A stretch of DNA of 64,000 nucleotides, from positions 57,527,475 through 57,591,474 of the forward strand of contig CM070877.1 of assembly GCA_036365515.1 (NCBI GenBank). Reading direction: 5' to 3'. Under the pieces are notes generated by a model, which saw only the letters and a list, made by a program, of their open reading frames with translations, ran no database searches and was not told where the DNA came from. This DNA is from Torymus aiolomorphi (lineage: Eukaryota > Arthropoda > Insecta > Hymenoptera > Torymidae). Within the stretch, counting starts at the first letter, position 1; each line of letters starts with the position of its first letter. Position numbers and translations under genes: made by a program. Below are positions 21,700 to 30,614 of this stretch, in pieces.

Positions 21700-22367
21700 C
21701 CTCGAGCCCGGGCCGACACTGTACTTGGATCGGTGGTCAAGCTAGCTACTTCCAGCTCGACATAGGCTTCTGAGTCCTTACAGAAGAGCCTGTCCGTATC
21801 CGGGTCGAGTACGGCCCTAAACGCACGTACAAAGTTGACCCCTAAGTAGCAGTCTGCATCGAGCTGGGGCATAATGGCGACTCGAATTTCGCGAGTAAGC
21901 CCACCCACGGTAATCGGAAGGAACACGTGGCCTAGCAAGGGGCTGCGGCTACCATCCGCAAGCCTAACACCTTGCTTCTCGGACGCTACGAAATCTTTCC
22001 CGAGTGCTGTGGCCAGTTGGAGTTCGACGGTGCCCATCACCGTAGTGGATGCTCCCGGATCCGACAACGCTCGGAGGTTGAACTCATCCACCTCAATTCG
22101 AACCCACTAGCGCGTCTCTGCGTTGGTTGGTTGACCGACGGAAGCTTCTCCTCGGTCGGGAGGCGGGTGAGCATCTGACTCCCCGGAGGCCGGGCGAAGA
22201 TCGCACGCGGCCGCAGTGTCCTCGCACACTGGAGTCGTGTTCTGGCTCGGCACTCGGAGTGCCGCCGGGGTTAGCTCGAGTGGGTCTACTACCACTGCTC
22301 GAGCTCCCCGGAGACTTGGGGCGGGGGCGATTCTCTCTAATCGCCCCCCTTCCCGTTTCCCGAGCAA
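21700..22367 (-). pseudogene. Gypsy-A protease and N-terminal part of Pol
   Basis: The pol frame opens upstream of the gag stop, overlaps gag and lies in -1 relative to it. An N-terminal stretch includes LRGARAVVVDPLELTP, which resembles the repeats of the integrase tail. TAG at 22107-22109 breaks the frame just before the protease. The active-site motif reads LSDPGASTTVMG, with Pro where Thr or Ser is usual (D-T/S-G-A), followed by ADCYLGVNFVRAF. Gypsy-B has DTGA at this place, so the Pro may be a damaging change. A frameshift near 21690 leads into RT. Confidence 0.8.
22323..22361 (-). promoter_or_regulatory. -1 programmed frameshift signal at the Gypsy-A gag-pol overlap
   Basis: On the minus strand, GGGAAAC lies in the correct phase (codons TCG GGA AAC) at 22361-22355. 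A 6 nt spacer follows, then a perfect 10 bp hairpin GGGGGCGATT / AATCGCCCCC with loop AGAGAG (22348-22323). The gag stop TAG sits in the loop region. Pol continues in the -1 frame. The same arrangement occurs in Gypsy-B. Confidence 0.8.
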
Positions 22368-24349
22368 TTAGGGCAATACTTGTCTATGTAGCCGATCTTG
22401 CCGCATGAGTAACAACTCAGCGGCGGCCTCGGTTCCCCTGGGGTTCCACCCCGGGGTTTGGAAGGCGGCGCGGAGTCCCCACCCGAACTCGCGTCTTGAC
22501 CGGCTGGAGTTGGCTCCGGGGGCCTCTGCGCTCCCGTTCGCCCAGGCGGCTGATAACCGCGCCCTCTACGCGGGCCACCAGGCGCATGCCTCGATGGGTG
22601 CTCCGCTCGAGGGCTTACCAGCTCCGCAAGGCTCTGCTTTAGCACCCGCCGAAGCATGTCCTCAAAATGCTCCAATTTGGGTCCCGTCACGCCGACCGCA
22701 GCAGCCACTTTACCCTCTTTGGCATCCGCTTTGGGTTTCTTCTGCGAGTCGGCCTTGGGGGATGGCTTGTAAGCCATCTCTGGCAGGAGGGTTGCTGCCG
22801 GCGGTGGAGGGGGCCTGAATGTTCTGGAATTCTCCAGCGCTTGCTCCGCCTCCACGGCTATATCTAGCAGGCCGTCCACCGAGCTAAAGTCTGACCTCCG
22901 AACCATGGCTTGAAGCTGTGGTCGGAGGTTCCGGTGAAGCTGGTCCAGCTGCTGCTCCATCTTCGGGGGAGGCGATATCTTGAGGTTAATCGCGGTGAGG
23001 CACGTGATGTAGTCCCTCACGGCCTCGTCTTCCCCCTGCGTACGGTTATTAGCCTCCGCTATTAGCCGCTGCTGGAAACCTTTTGACGTTCCGTACCAGC
23101 GCCTCGCCGCTGATACGAAGTCTTGCCACGTGACCCACTTCGCCTTCTGATTGCGATACCACGTGGCCGCCGTGTCCGTGAACAGCTCCGATAACGACGA
23201 GAGCACCTTTTCTTCGGTGAGGTTGGCCAGGACTCTGCAGTCTTCTACCCTAGCCAGGAACACCTCGATGCTCTGGCTCTTCGCACCAGAGAATCGTAAC
23301 TGCCACTTCCGCACGACCTGGCCTATATCTCTCGAGTGGTAAAACCCCGACCTCGAGAGATTTGCCGCTGTGTCCTGTGTGGTCTGGTGTTGCCAGCTCG
23401 TACTTCTTGCCGGATACCGGTGGTCACCCCCCTCCCAGGCTGTATTTCCGTCCCGAAAACCAGCCTGATCCCTGGGTCGAGCTGGCGGGGGCGGATGTTG
23501 CCGTTCGTCCCATACTCCTGGATCATCCGCTGTGTTGAAGGTGTCCTCGAAGTGCACGTTCGGTCCTGGCCTAAAATCGTTAATCTTGGTGCTGGACGCC
23601 GCCTGTCACTGGTGGTTGCTTAGCATGTCCTCCAGCGACCGGACTTTGGTTATTAGCTCTGCTAATAACGCTCCGACGTCCCTAGGCACCCGGAATTCTG
23701 TTCCGTTTGTGGACCGGAGACGCAGCATCTATTCGGGCTGTGACTCCTGTCCGTCTTCTGTCGTCTCCCCGTCGTTGAGGTCGTTGGCGTGTTCCTCTTC
23801 TGCGTTTTTCGCGCTGTCATTTCTCGTCGGTGACTGGTCCGCGTTCCGGGCGTCTGAGTTACGCCCGACGTCATCCGTATTCTGAGGTCTTTGTAGGTGT
23901 TGGGCTAGTCTTGCTGCCTCTCTCGTTGTCTTGAGGACAATCTGTAGGATTGCCTCGCTCTTGATGATTACCTCCAGTGGGTGTTTGTCCCAAGTGGACA
24001 TTTCCACGAAGGTGCCATCCTATTCAGTGGCGATTCTACGGATGAGCTCCTCTCGGAGTTGTATCCTCCGAGCTATAGCATCATCCGTGCCTGCTGACTC
24101 TTCGAAATCTTCCGGCACGTAGATCCCCAACACCCACTTGTGCAACCGCTCCGAAAGGCGGAATACCGAGCCCTGTTGCTTCAATTCGAGCCATGACACG
24201 TATTCGTCGATCTCACTCCGGGAGATCGACTGTCCGCGGCCACTCTTCCACGGCTGCCTCAATATCGTAACCCATGACGCTACAGTCGCCGGTTGTGTGA
24301 GTGCAAGGGGATTGCTGTCAATCCCACGAACGTTAGGGTGCTTTGGCAC
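22337..24349 (-). pseudogene. Gypsy-A gag with three in-frame stops
   Basis: One frame of 671 codons from ATG at 24349 to TAG at 22337, with stops after RRIATE (24017-24019), after ESQPE (about 23726) and after LSNHQ (about 23597). The N-terminal domain (ISRSEIDEYVSWLELKQQG) matches the start of Gypsy-B gag. The capsid-like region contains VFLARVEDCRVLANLTEE, DTAATWYRNQ and QLDQLHRNLRPQLQAMVRR. A Pro/Gly/Arg-rich segment leads to the zinc knuckle CYSCGKIGYIDKYCPNC. The His of CCHC is Tyr and a fourth Cys follows (CX2CX9CX2C). Gag forms the particle and packages RNA. Confidence 0.88.
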
Positions 24350-24715
24350 TGTCAGTGGTATCCTTCACAAGGTACCTACCGGACTACCACTGACTAAGGA
24401 AAACACGAATTTTCCCAACTGGTGGTTCGGTCTCTAATCGCTAGACCCGGGTAATTCGCTTTTACACTTGCTTGCTTGGAGGTTATGTCGCTTTATGGTT
24501 ATTGCGCAAACGTAATTTGCTTGTTTGCGCAGTGTGCCGACGTTTTTATCGCGTGCGCAAACGATTCCGCGTATGCGTACACGTCAAAATCGGTGCACTC
24601 GCGATCTCGCGGATACGTAAGCGTTTTCGCGGGGTCCAGTTCCTGCGCAAATCTATTCGGCACGCGGGCAAATGATTCCGCGCCGAAAAATCGAAATTTG
24701 CGTTTTTCCGCGTAC

Positions 24716-25126
24716 TGCGCATGCGCGGAAGTCAAGTCACTATATACCAAATGTCCTCCAGCGCATGCGCAAACGATTCCGCGTGCTAAATCAAAATTTC
24801 GACCTTTTGACCCTTTGCGCATGCGCAAACTCGAAATTAGTGGTGCGCGCACCTCCCAGTGAGCTGCGCTACCGAATCCGCGTGCTAAATTAAAATTTTA
24901 ATTTTTCGGCCCTTTGCGCATGCGTAAACTCAAAATTAGTGATGCGCGCACCTCCCAGTGAGCTGCGCTACCGAATCCGCGTGCTAAATCAAAATTTTAA
25001 TTTTTCGACCCTTTGCGCATGCGCAAACTCGAAATTAGTGGGTGAGCGCACCTCCCAGTGAGATGCGCTAACGATTCCGCGATAGTGATTTTCCACTTTT
25101 TTTTTCAGTTTCTGCGCATGCGCGGC
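24716..25126. repeat. Gypsy-A leader: 99 bp tandem repeats with TGCGCATGCGCA palindromes
   Basis: Three units of 99 bp are aligned on GCGCATGCG at 24817, 24916 and 25015. Each unit also carries CACCTCCCAGTGAG and CCGAATCCGCGTGCTAAAT. The palindromic core recurs outside the units at 24716, 24761 and 25116. The core TTTGCGCATGCGCAAA is the consensus site of NRF-1, whose insect homologue is erect wing. The repeats lie between primer-binding site and gag, so they could act as an internal enhancer or bend; function is inference. Confidence 0.85.
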
Positions 25127-25565
25127 CTAAAAATTACTGCGCACGCACTGTAGGCTGTCCCCCGCGTCCGCGCTCATGCGTATTTCCCCAAAAATGGGGA
25201 AATTTCCGCTAATAACCCTTAAATGCGAATTGGGTGCGTAACAAAGAGATGGAACCCTAAAAACCTATTATTGATAAAAAAAATGTCAATAAATAGGGTA
25301 ATAAATAATAAATAAATAATTGTTAATTAATCTCTTTGTTAACCTCACTAAATACTTCAACAATGCTCGGCCTTCACAAGCAATGTCCTCGCTAAGTACG
25401 TACAGGCCGGGTTATTCCCTCCAAGCAAGGTTAGGAACCACCAGTTACCCTTGCACACACTATACACTTTTATAATAATTAATTATCCCTCTCGATACTT
25501 AATTATTCGCACGCGAGTCTCGACCTGTTTAAATAATCGAATTATTCCCTAACCTATGCTTTCCA
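25127..25565. other. Gypsy-A leader proximal to the primer-binding site
   Basis: Non-coding leader. It matches 1-427 of the window in the truncated copy, with an AT-rich middle (25260-25340) and ATTAATTATCCCTC-type stretches near 25480. No ORF. Confidence 0.7.
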
Positions 25566-25584
25566 ACACGTTAAGGGCGCCAGT
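25566..25584 (-). other. Gypsy-A primer-binding site
   Basis: Two bases after the LTR end GTTACA the minus strand reads TGGCGCCCTTAACGTGTTGG. The first eight bases match the complement of a tRNA 3' end GGGCGCCA. Gypsy-B starts the same (TGGCGCCCGTACGTGTGG). The exact tRNA is not identified. Confidence 0.8.
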
Positions 25585-26347
25585 TGTAACGGGGTACAGT
25601 TACGGAGAGGGTAGTAATCCCTCTGAGGGGTTCGCGGGGTAATATACGGGTGTATTCTACGCCCGGGCAACTCACCGTTGTAGAATCACCTGTAGTCCGG
25701 CAGAAGCGCCTCGGCCCAGGTTCCGAACCTGCGAGCCCGGCTTCTATTGTAGAAAGCCTAGGCCGCCTTCCCCTAGAACCGGCGCTGCTGCCAACTTCTA
25801 CCCGCGAATTACCGGCTGCTCGCTAAGACCTAGCGTTACCAGCGCAGCCGGCTTTTCCCGCGTACAACGCCGCTCGGTCTAACCTCTCGAGCGGCTATTG
25901 AGATACTTACTCCCGCTACCGATGTTCCTCTAGGAGGCGATGCCTGCGACTAGCTGCAGCTGCTGAAAAGGGTAGAGGGCGGTATTCGGGAAATCATGCA
26001 TAGGTTAAGGCGCGCTCAATAATTACTCGTGACTCGACTATTTAAGATAAAATTAAAGTTCTATTGAATAAAAGATAATCGCGCTAAGGGGCGCGAACCC
26101 GGACAATATATTCAACAAGTATTCACCGACAGACCGAGACTTTAAGTTACGCACGCGGCCGCCGAGACGCGGCGGCGACAAGGTTCGCTCGCGACGACTC
26201 AAAAGTCAAACACGACTTACTCGGGGCTGGCCAGCCATCACCGTTCCTCGGGGCAACGGCAGCTTGCTCTCTCTCGCTCTCTCACTTGCTGCTTATCGGG
26301 GCGGGGATGGACGTGCCTCCTATCCCCGGCCTTTTTATGGCTGTTGC

Positions 26348-26432
<85 letters not shown>

Positions 26433-26746
26433 CCCACTCCTCCCAGTGGTGGCGGCGTGGTCACGTGGTTGGCTGCGGCTGTGGAGGCACGAGGAACGCA
26501 CGCACTCTCGCGAAGTCAAAACAAGGCGCGGAGGTGACTTTCGGCGACTTGTTGCGTGTCACGGTGGTCTACAACATCGCCTCTCGTTCCCGCTCACAGC
26601 GGCGCGGCGGCTTCGTCTTCTTCTCCGTCTACTCGGCGCTTGTTCCGCGTGGCGCTCAGCCGATCACGATACGTGCAAGCGCGCGAGATTCAAGTCTCGC
26701 GACGCAGTGTACGTGATCCACTTACCATATATCGGCGCCCGTCACA
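25585..26746 (-). repeat. Gypsy-A 5' LTR
   Basis: Pairs with 11556-12674. A long CT microsatellite occupies about 26345-26429. A possible TATA element (AATATATT on the minus strand) lies near 26108. The LTR should carry the promoter for the full-length RNA running leftward. Confidence 0.93.
25904..25914 (-). promoter_or_regulatory. Candidate splice donor in the Gypsy-A LTR
   Basis: The minus strand reads GGGA|GTAAGTATC, a good match to the 5' splice consensus. The motif is also present in the other LTR (near 11892) and in the old copy (near 731). It could pair with the acceptor at 13678 to give a subgenomic RNA for the third ORF. No transcript evidence is available. Confidence 0.4.
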
Positions 26747-26750
26747 GCCT

Positions 26751-26929
26751 ATAGGTTTTCCCCGCCCCACAGGCATAACCCTGGGCGAATGCGGGATGGA
26801 TTAAAAAGGTATGGAAAATAGGTAAAAAGAGAGGTCCTCAGGAAAATATATAGGCTGATGTAATAATAGGAATGAAAATAAAGGTGTGGGAGGATACGCG
26901 CTGGGTCAATAGGCTGCGTGGAAACCACC
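26751..26929 (+). mobile_element. 5S-rRNA-headed SINE, right part
   Basis: Continuation of the SINE body after the Gypsy-A insertion. It ends at the 16 bp duplication 26930-26945. The 3' end reads GGAAACCACC and has no poly(A) or simple repeat tail, which is unusual for a SINE. No ORF. Confidence 0.75.
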
Positions 26930-27242
26930 AAATGAAGAACTATAAAGAACTATATGATTAAAATAAAGGATTATTTGTTTCCATTTTTAAATAGTGTATT
27001 ATTTACCTCAATCAGTAATACAAACAAGTAGAGGTATTTCTCAAACTGTTATACTTATTAACAATTTGGATTTTACATCCCTCACTCAATTAGTTATATA
27101 CCAAAAGCCATATATTGAAAATACCTTACGGATACATTATATGGTTTTAAGAATTAACATTTATAGCTGTTATATTAACAGCTTTGGATTTTACATCAGA
27201 TATCCCCTTCAAGAATGAAGAAAATATATAGTTAGAATTAAT

Positions 27243-27712
27243 TGCAAGTAATTTGTCACATTTGACATTATCTCTCATAATATAAGTTAAGCAAAAAGGT
27301 CCAAAACCGATTTCATTCATCGTAAAGGATTTTCAATGTTTTATTTATGCAACATGACCAGTCGGGTGAAGATTTTTCTTGAGACAAAGTTTATATTCTT
27401 CATATAATGGTTTATAGTTATGATTTGAAAAGTGAGAAAATATAAAAATTTATTGTGAAATGGCATTGTGGAATAACTTGTTTTTTAAAATAATTAAAAT
27501 TAGAAAATTTTTATGTTTGATACTTTTCAAATCATAACTATAAACCATTTATACACAGAATATAAACTTTGTCTCAAGAAAAGCCTTCACCCGACTAGTC
27601 ATGTTGCAAACATAAAGCATTGAAAATCCTTTACGATGAATGAAATAGGTTTTGGAGCTTCTCGCTTAGCTTACATTATGAGAGATAATGTCTTTGTGAC
27701 AAATTACTTGAA
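27243..27712. mobile_element. MITE with inverted repeats of about 190 bp
   Basis: The left end GCAAGTAATTTGTCAC matches the complement of the right end GTGACAAATTACTTG. Inner blocks such as TTGAGACAAAGTTTATATTC and AGGATTTTCAATG also pair with their complements near 27560-27640. The unpaired centre is about 27445-27520. No ORF. Superfamily not assigned. Confidence 0.88.
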
Positions 27713-28051
27713 AATTATACTTATCTAAACTCTTGTATTGTAGTAGCCGTATAGTTGGGATAGACTCAATTTCTAAGATCTGATCTGACAGTACTTAAAA
27801 AAATAAAAACAGAACTACATCTTGATCTCTGCTACTGTATATTTTAAAATACTTATCTAAAAAGTTATTGTCTTATTGATGATGCTCGTAAATAAATTCT
27901 TTTCATCAGTCCACTTTCTGAGATCTTTGATATAATTTAAATAGTAATCCGTGATAGTATATACATATTGTGTATGTACATATTTCATAATAACATTGTT
28001 TTTGTTTATTAGAAATTAGAGATGCGTGAGGTTATGTCGATACGATTACGA

Positions 28052-28052
<1 letters not shown>
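27713..28052. other. Unassigned non-coding stretch
   Basis: No gene or repeat that I can support between the MITE and the microsatellite. Confidence 0.5.
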
Positions 28053-28054
<2 letters not shown>

Positions 28055-28126
<72 letters not shown>

Positions 28127-28149
28127 TACAGAGAGAGAGAGAGAGAGAG
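28055..28149. repeat. Compound microsatellite (TA)n then (GA)n
   Basis: About 33 TA dinucleotides (28057-28123) run into GATACA and then about 12 GA dinucleotides. Plain simple-sequence repeat. Confidence 0.97.
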
Positions 28150-28653
28150 CCCTGTAGAAAAATTTATATAGCGCCATTCTCGGATACAAGTAGAACCACT
28201 GTCTAATAGTGCCTATACGTACGTATATATGGTATAGGACTAAAATACGACGACGACGCGAAGACGACGAAGAAAATGAAAAATGAGATGAAAATTGAGA
28301 GGGCAAATTTACTATTAAAAGTATACGAAAACGAAAGAATCAGTACATAAAAGATTCTATCTAATGGAATGCATTTAAGTATTCAAATAAAGAGTAAAAA
28401 AATGTTGTTATCAAGAATAGAAAAAAGTAAGGTTGGAGCGGACTATACCAAAGAATAAAGGGTGCGTCAACGCCCCGCTTGCTCGTTAGTCACTTCGTTT
28501 TTTTACTCGCCAAGCAGGGCGCTGCCGCGCCCTTTGATTTTCCAACGTTTTTCCTTTTTTGGCGCAACCGTATACGGGCGAGCCTTATAATTATTAATAT
28601 TTTTTTACCATTTTACTATTTAAATTTAATAGTAATTAATAGCTGGCTCTGAA
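28150..28653. other. Stretch preceding the DD41D transposase
   Basis: No ORF. It contains an inverted GC-rich pair around 28465-28545 (CGCCCCGCTTGCTCG and CGCCAAGCAGGGCGC). It probably includes the 5' end of the DD41D element, but I could not match it to the 3' repeats. A short AAAAAGTAAGGTT is found at about 28423 and again at about 29900. Confidence 0.35.
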
Positions 28654-29710
28654 ATGGCTGACTATCCGACCAATGAGATCGTTGATATGATTTTGATTTT
28701 AGGACCAAGCCAAAATAATTATCGTGGTGCGGCAAGACTTTATGCTAAACGCTATCCTGACAGATGACATCCTGACGATAGAGCTATCAGACGTTTAACT
28801 CAAAGAGCTCGTGGTGGACACATGGTTCGCCAACATAGGCGCCATGAGTATGATGAAAATGATAATCGAGTTGTATCTATCCTTGCAATAATTCATCTTG
28901 ACCCACATATTAGCGCTCGTCGAGTCGAAAGGGAAATTCGTATTCCAAGAAATACTTTTTTAAGAATTATGTAGGTGCTTCAACATCACGCGTATCATAT
29001 TACTTTGGTTCAAGACCTACAGTTTCAGCATTTTCAACAGCGTATTGTGTTTTGCCAATGGGCTTTACAAATGATAGAAAATGATCCAGACTTTTTTAAG
29101 TTTGTTCTTTTTTCTGATGAGGCACAATTTCAAAGTGATGGGGAACTGAATAGGCATAATTGCCATTATTGGTCTGATGTGAATCCTCATTGGGTCAGAA
29201 CTGTAAACCATCAAAGACGTTGGAGTATTATGGTATGGTGCGGGATTATCAATGGATATTTGATTGGCCCTTATTTTTTTGAAGCAAATATAAATCAACA
29301 TACCTATTTGACGCTAATAAGAGATAAACTACCTGGATTGATGGAAGATGTTGATTTAGAAACGCGACGAAGAACAGCAGGACGGCGCAGCACCACATTT
29401 CGCTCGAATTGTAAGGGCTTTTTTGAATGAGCACTATGGTAACAGATGGATTGGTCGAGGAGGTCCGGTTAACTGGCCTGCTTGCTCACCCGATCTTACA
29501 TCACCAGATTTCTATTTATGGGGGTATTTAAAAAATGCTGTTTTTGAGCAACAACCCACTACAAGAGCAGATATACAGGATAGGATTCGTCGAGCATGCG
29601 CTGCCATTCCGAGACAAACTTTGCAGAACACAGTTCGCCATTTCCAAAGGCGTTTGACTATGTGCCTTGAAGCAAATGGTCGTCATTTCGAACACTTGCT
29701 TCGAGGTTAA
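28654..29710 (+). pseudogene. DD41D Tc1/mariner-superfamily transposase (broken)
   Basis: The frame starts MADYPTNEIVDMILILG at 28654. It has TGA after YPDR (about 28765), TAG after FLRIM (28972-28974) and a frameshift near 29370. The N-terminal half has the helix-turn-helix part (RAIRRLTQRA, ISARRVEREIRIP). Catalytic residues: Asp in FSDEAQF, Asp in EQQDGAAPHF, Asp in SPDFYLWGYLKN. I count 41 residues between the second and third Asp, the spacing of the DD41D group (rosa/Visitor-like). It would cut and paste DNA at TA sites. Close relative fragment at 8650-8948. Confidence 0.88.
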
Positions 29711-29730
29711 ATAAACATTTATTTACATTA

Positions 29731-29853
29731 GTGAGAGGCGAGGGGACTCACTATAATCAAGCACCCCGAACAGTGAGAGGCAAGGGGACTCACTATAATC
29801 AAGCACCCCGAACAGTGAGAGGCAAGGGGACTCACTTTAATTAAGCACCCCAA
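29731..29853. repeat. Three tandem 42 bp repeats behind the DD41D transposase
   Basis: Units begin GTGAGAGGCRAGGGGACTCA at 29731, 29773 and 29815. The first two are nearly identical and the third is diverged at its end. They follow the transposase stop by 20 bp, so they may be subterminal binding repeats of the transposon. Confidence 0.9.
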
Positions 29854-29990
29854 GGGAAACAATCCTTACTACGTCCACGTCGTTGTTTCTGGGTAGCGCA
29901 AAAAGTAAGGTTAATACATTTATAACAGAAGCTTCAACGATCTTAAAGTTTCCGTTAAAAAATCATTTTGCCCTTGAGAAAAATTTTTCA

Positions 29991-30190
29991 GGGTTCAGGA
30001 TGTGTGGGTTTGGGGTGTATGGGAATAGCATGCGTGGGGTAGGGATGTGTGGGCCTGGGGGTTATGGGATATGGTTGAGGGCCGGGGTGTAACAGTTCAG
30101 CATGTGAGGGCATGAAGTGTATGGGGTTAGGATGTGCGAGTTTGAGTTTTGTTTACTAGGATATGTAAGTTTTGGGTGTGTAGGTTTCTC
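29991..30190 (+). repeat. Degenerate G-rich repeat
   Basis: Irregular units of the type GGATGTGTGGG and TGGGGTGTATGGG with many G-runs. The stretch around 30080-30110 (CGGGGTGTAACAGTTCAGCA then TGTGAGGGCAT) recurs in inverted orientation at 63915-63950, where a mariner interrupts it. It could fold into G-quadruplexes on this strand. Confidence 0.8.
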
Positions 30191-30614
30191 TATTAAGCCT
30201 ACGATCAATTTGAACCAGCTTAGCCTGTGGTTAATGGAAAAAACGATTTTAAACGGAATTTTCTGAGTTTGACCTACATTTGACCTTGAAATGACCTTGG
30301 AAAAAATTTCTCAATATGATTTTGAACGTAAAATTTCCCGCTCTTTCCGAATCCGGGGTCAAAAATAGGTGTTTCCATATGAAGAAACCACTTTGACCTT
30401 GAAATAACATCAAAGGTCAAGTTCAAGGTCAAAGACGTTAACGCCGTTATGTGGCCCCCTTTGTTCCCTATAACATTTGTCTGAACCATTTTTCTCTATC
30501 TGGCTTAGGTTCCGAGAAGTCCGGGTGCGGCGATTAAAATGGGTCACCGTGTAGATCGCACTAGTAGTAAGAAATTCAGAATTCCGGTTTCACCCAGTAT
30601 CAGGTTTTACCCCA
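30191..30614. other. Non-coding stretch with TGACCTTGA-type half-sites
   Basis: No gene. TGACCTTGA or its complement TCAAGGTCA, with near variants, occurs at about 30281, 30292, 30394, 30411 and 30422. This is the extended half-site of FTZ-F1/ERR-type nuclear receptors. In a transposon-rich region this is most likely repeat-derived. Confidence 0.35.

Larger units (their letters stand above)
11556..26746 (-). mobile_element. Gypsy-A LTR retrotransposon, 15.2 kb including nested insertions
   Basis: LTRs of 1119 bp (11556-12674) and 1162 bp (25585-26746) begin TGTAAC and end GTCACA when read on the plus strand. A 4 bp duplication GCCT sits at 11552-11555 and 26747-26750. On the minus strand the order is 5' LTR, primer-binding site, leader, gag, protease, RT, RNase H, integrase with AT-hook tail, third ORF, polypurine tract, 3' LTR. 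The LTRs are similar apart from a length change in a CT run, yet pol carries several frameshifts and a 5 kb transposon. Protease-RT-RNaseH-integrase order places it in Gypsy/Metaviridae-type elements. Confidence 0.93.

Noticed and set aside
28423..29912. AAAAAGTAAGGTT as target duplication of the DD41D element
   Set aside because: Tc1/mariner elements duplicate TA only, and no inverted termini adjoin these words.
29991..30190. Telomeric repeat
   Set aside because: The G-runs are irregular and not (TTAGG)n. It is internal and recurs beside a mariner.
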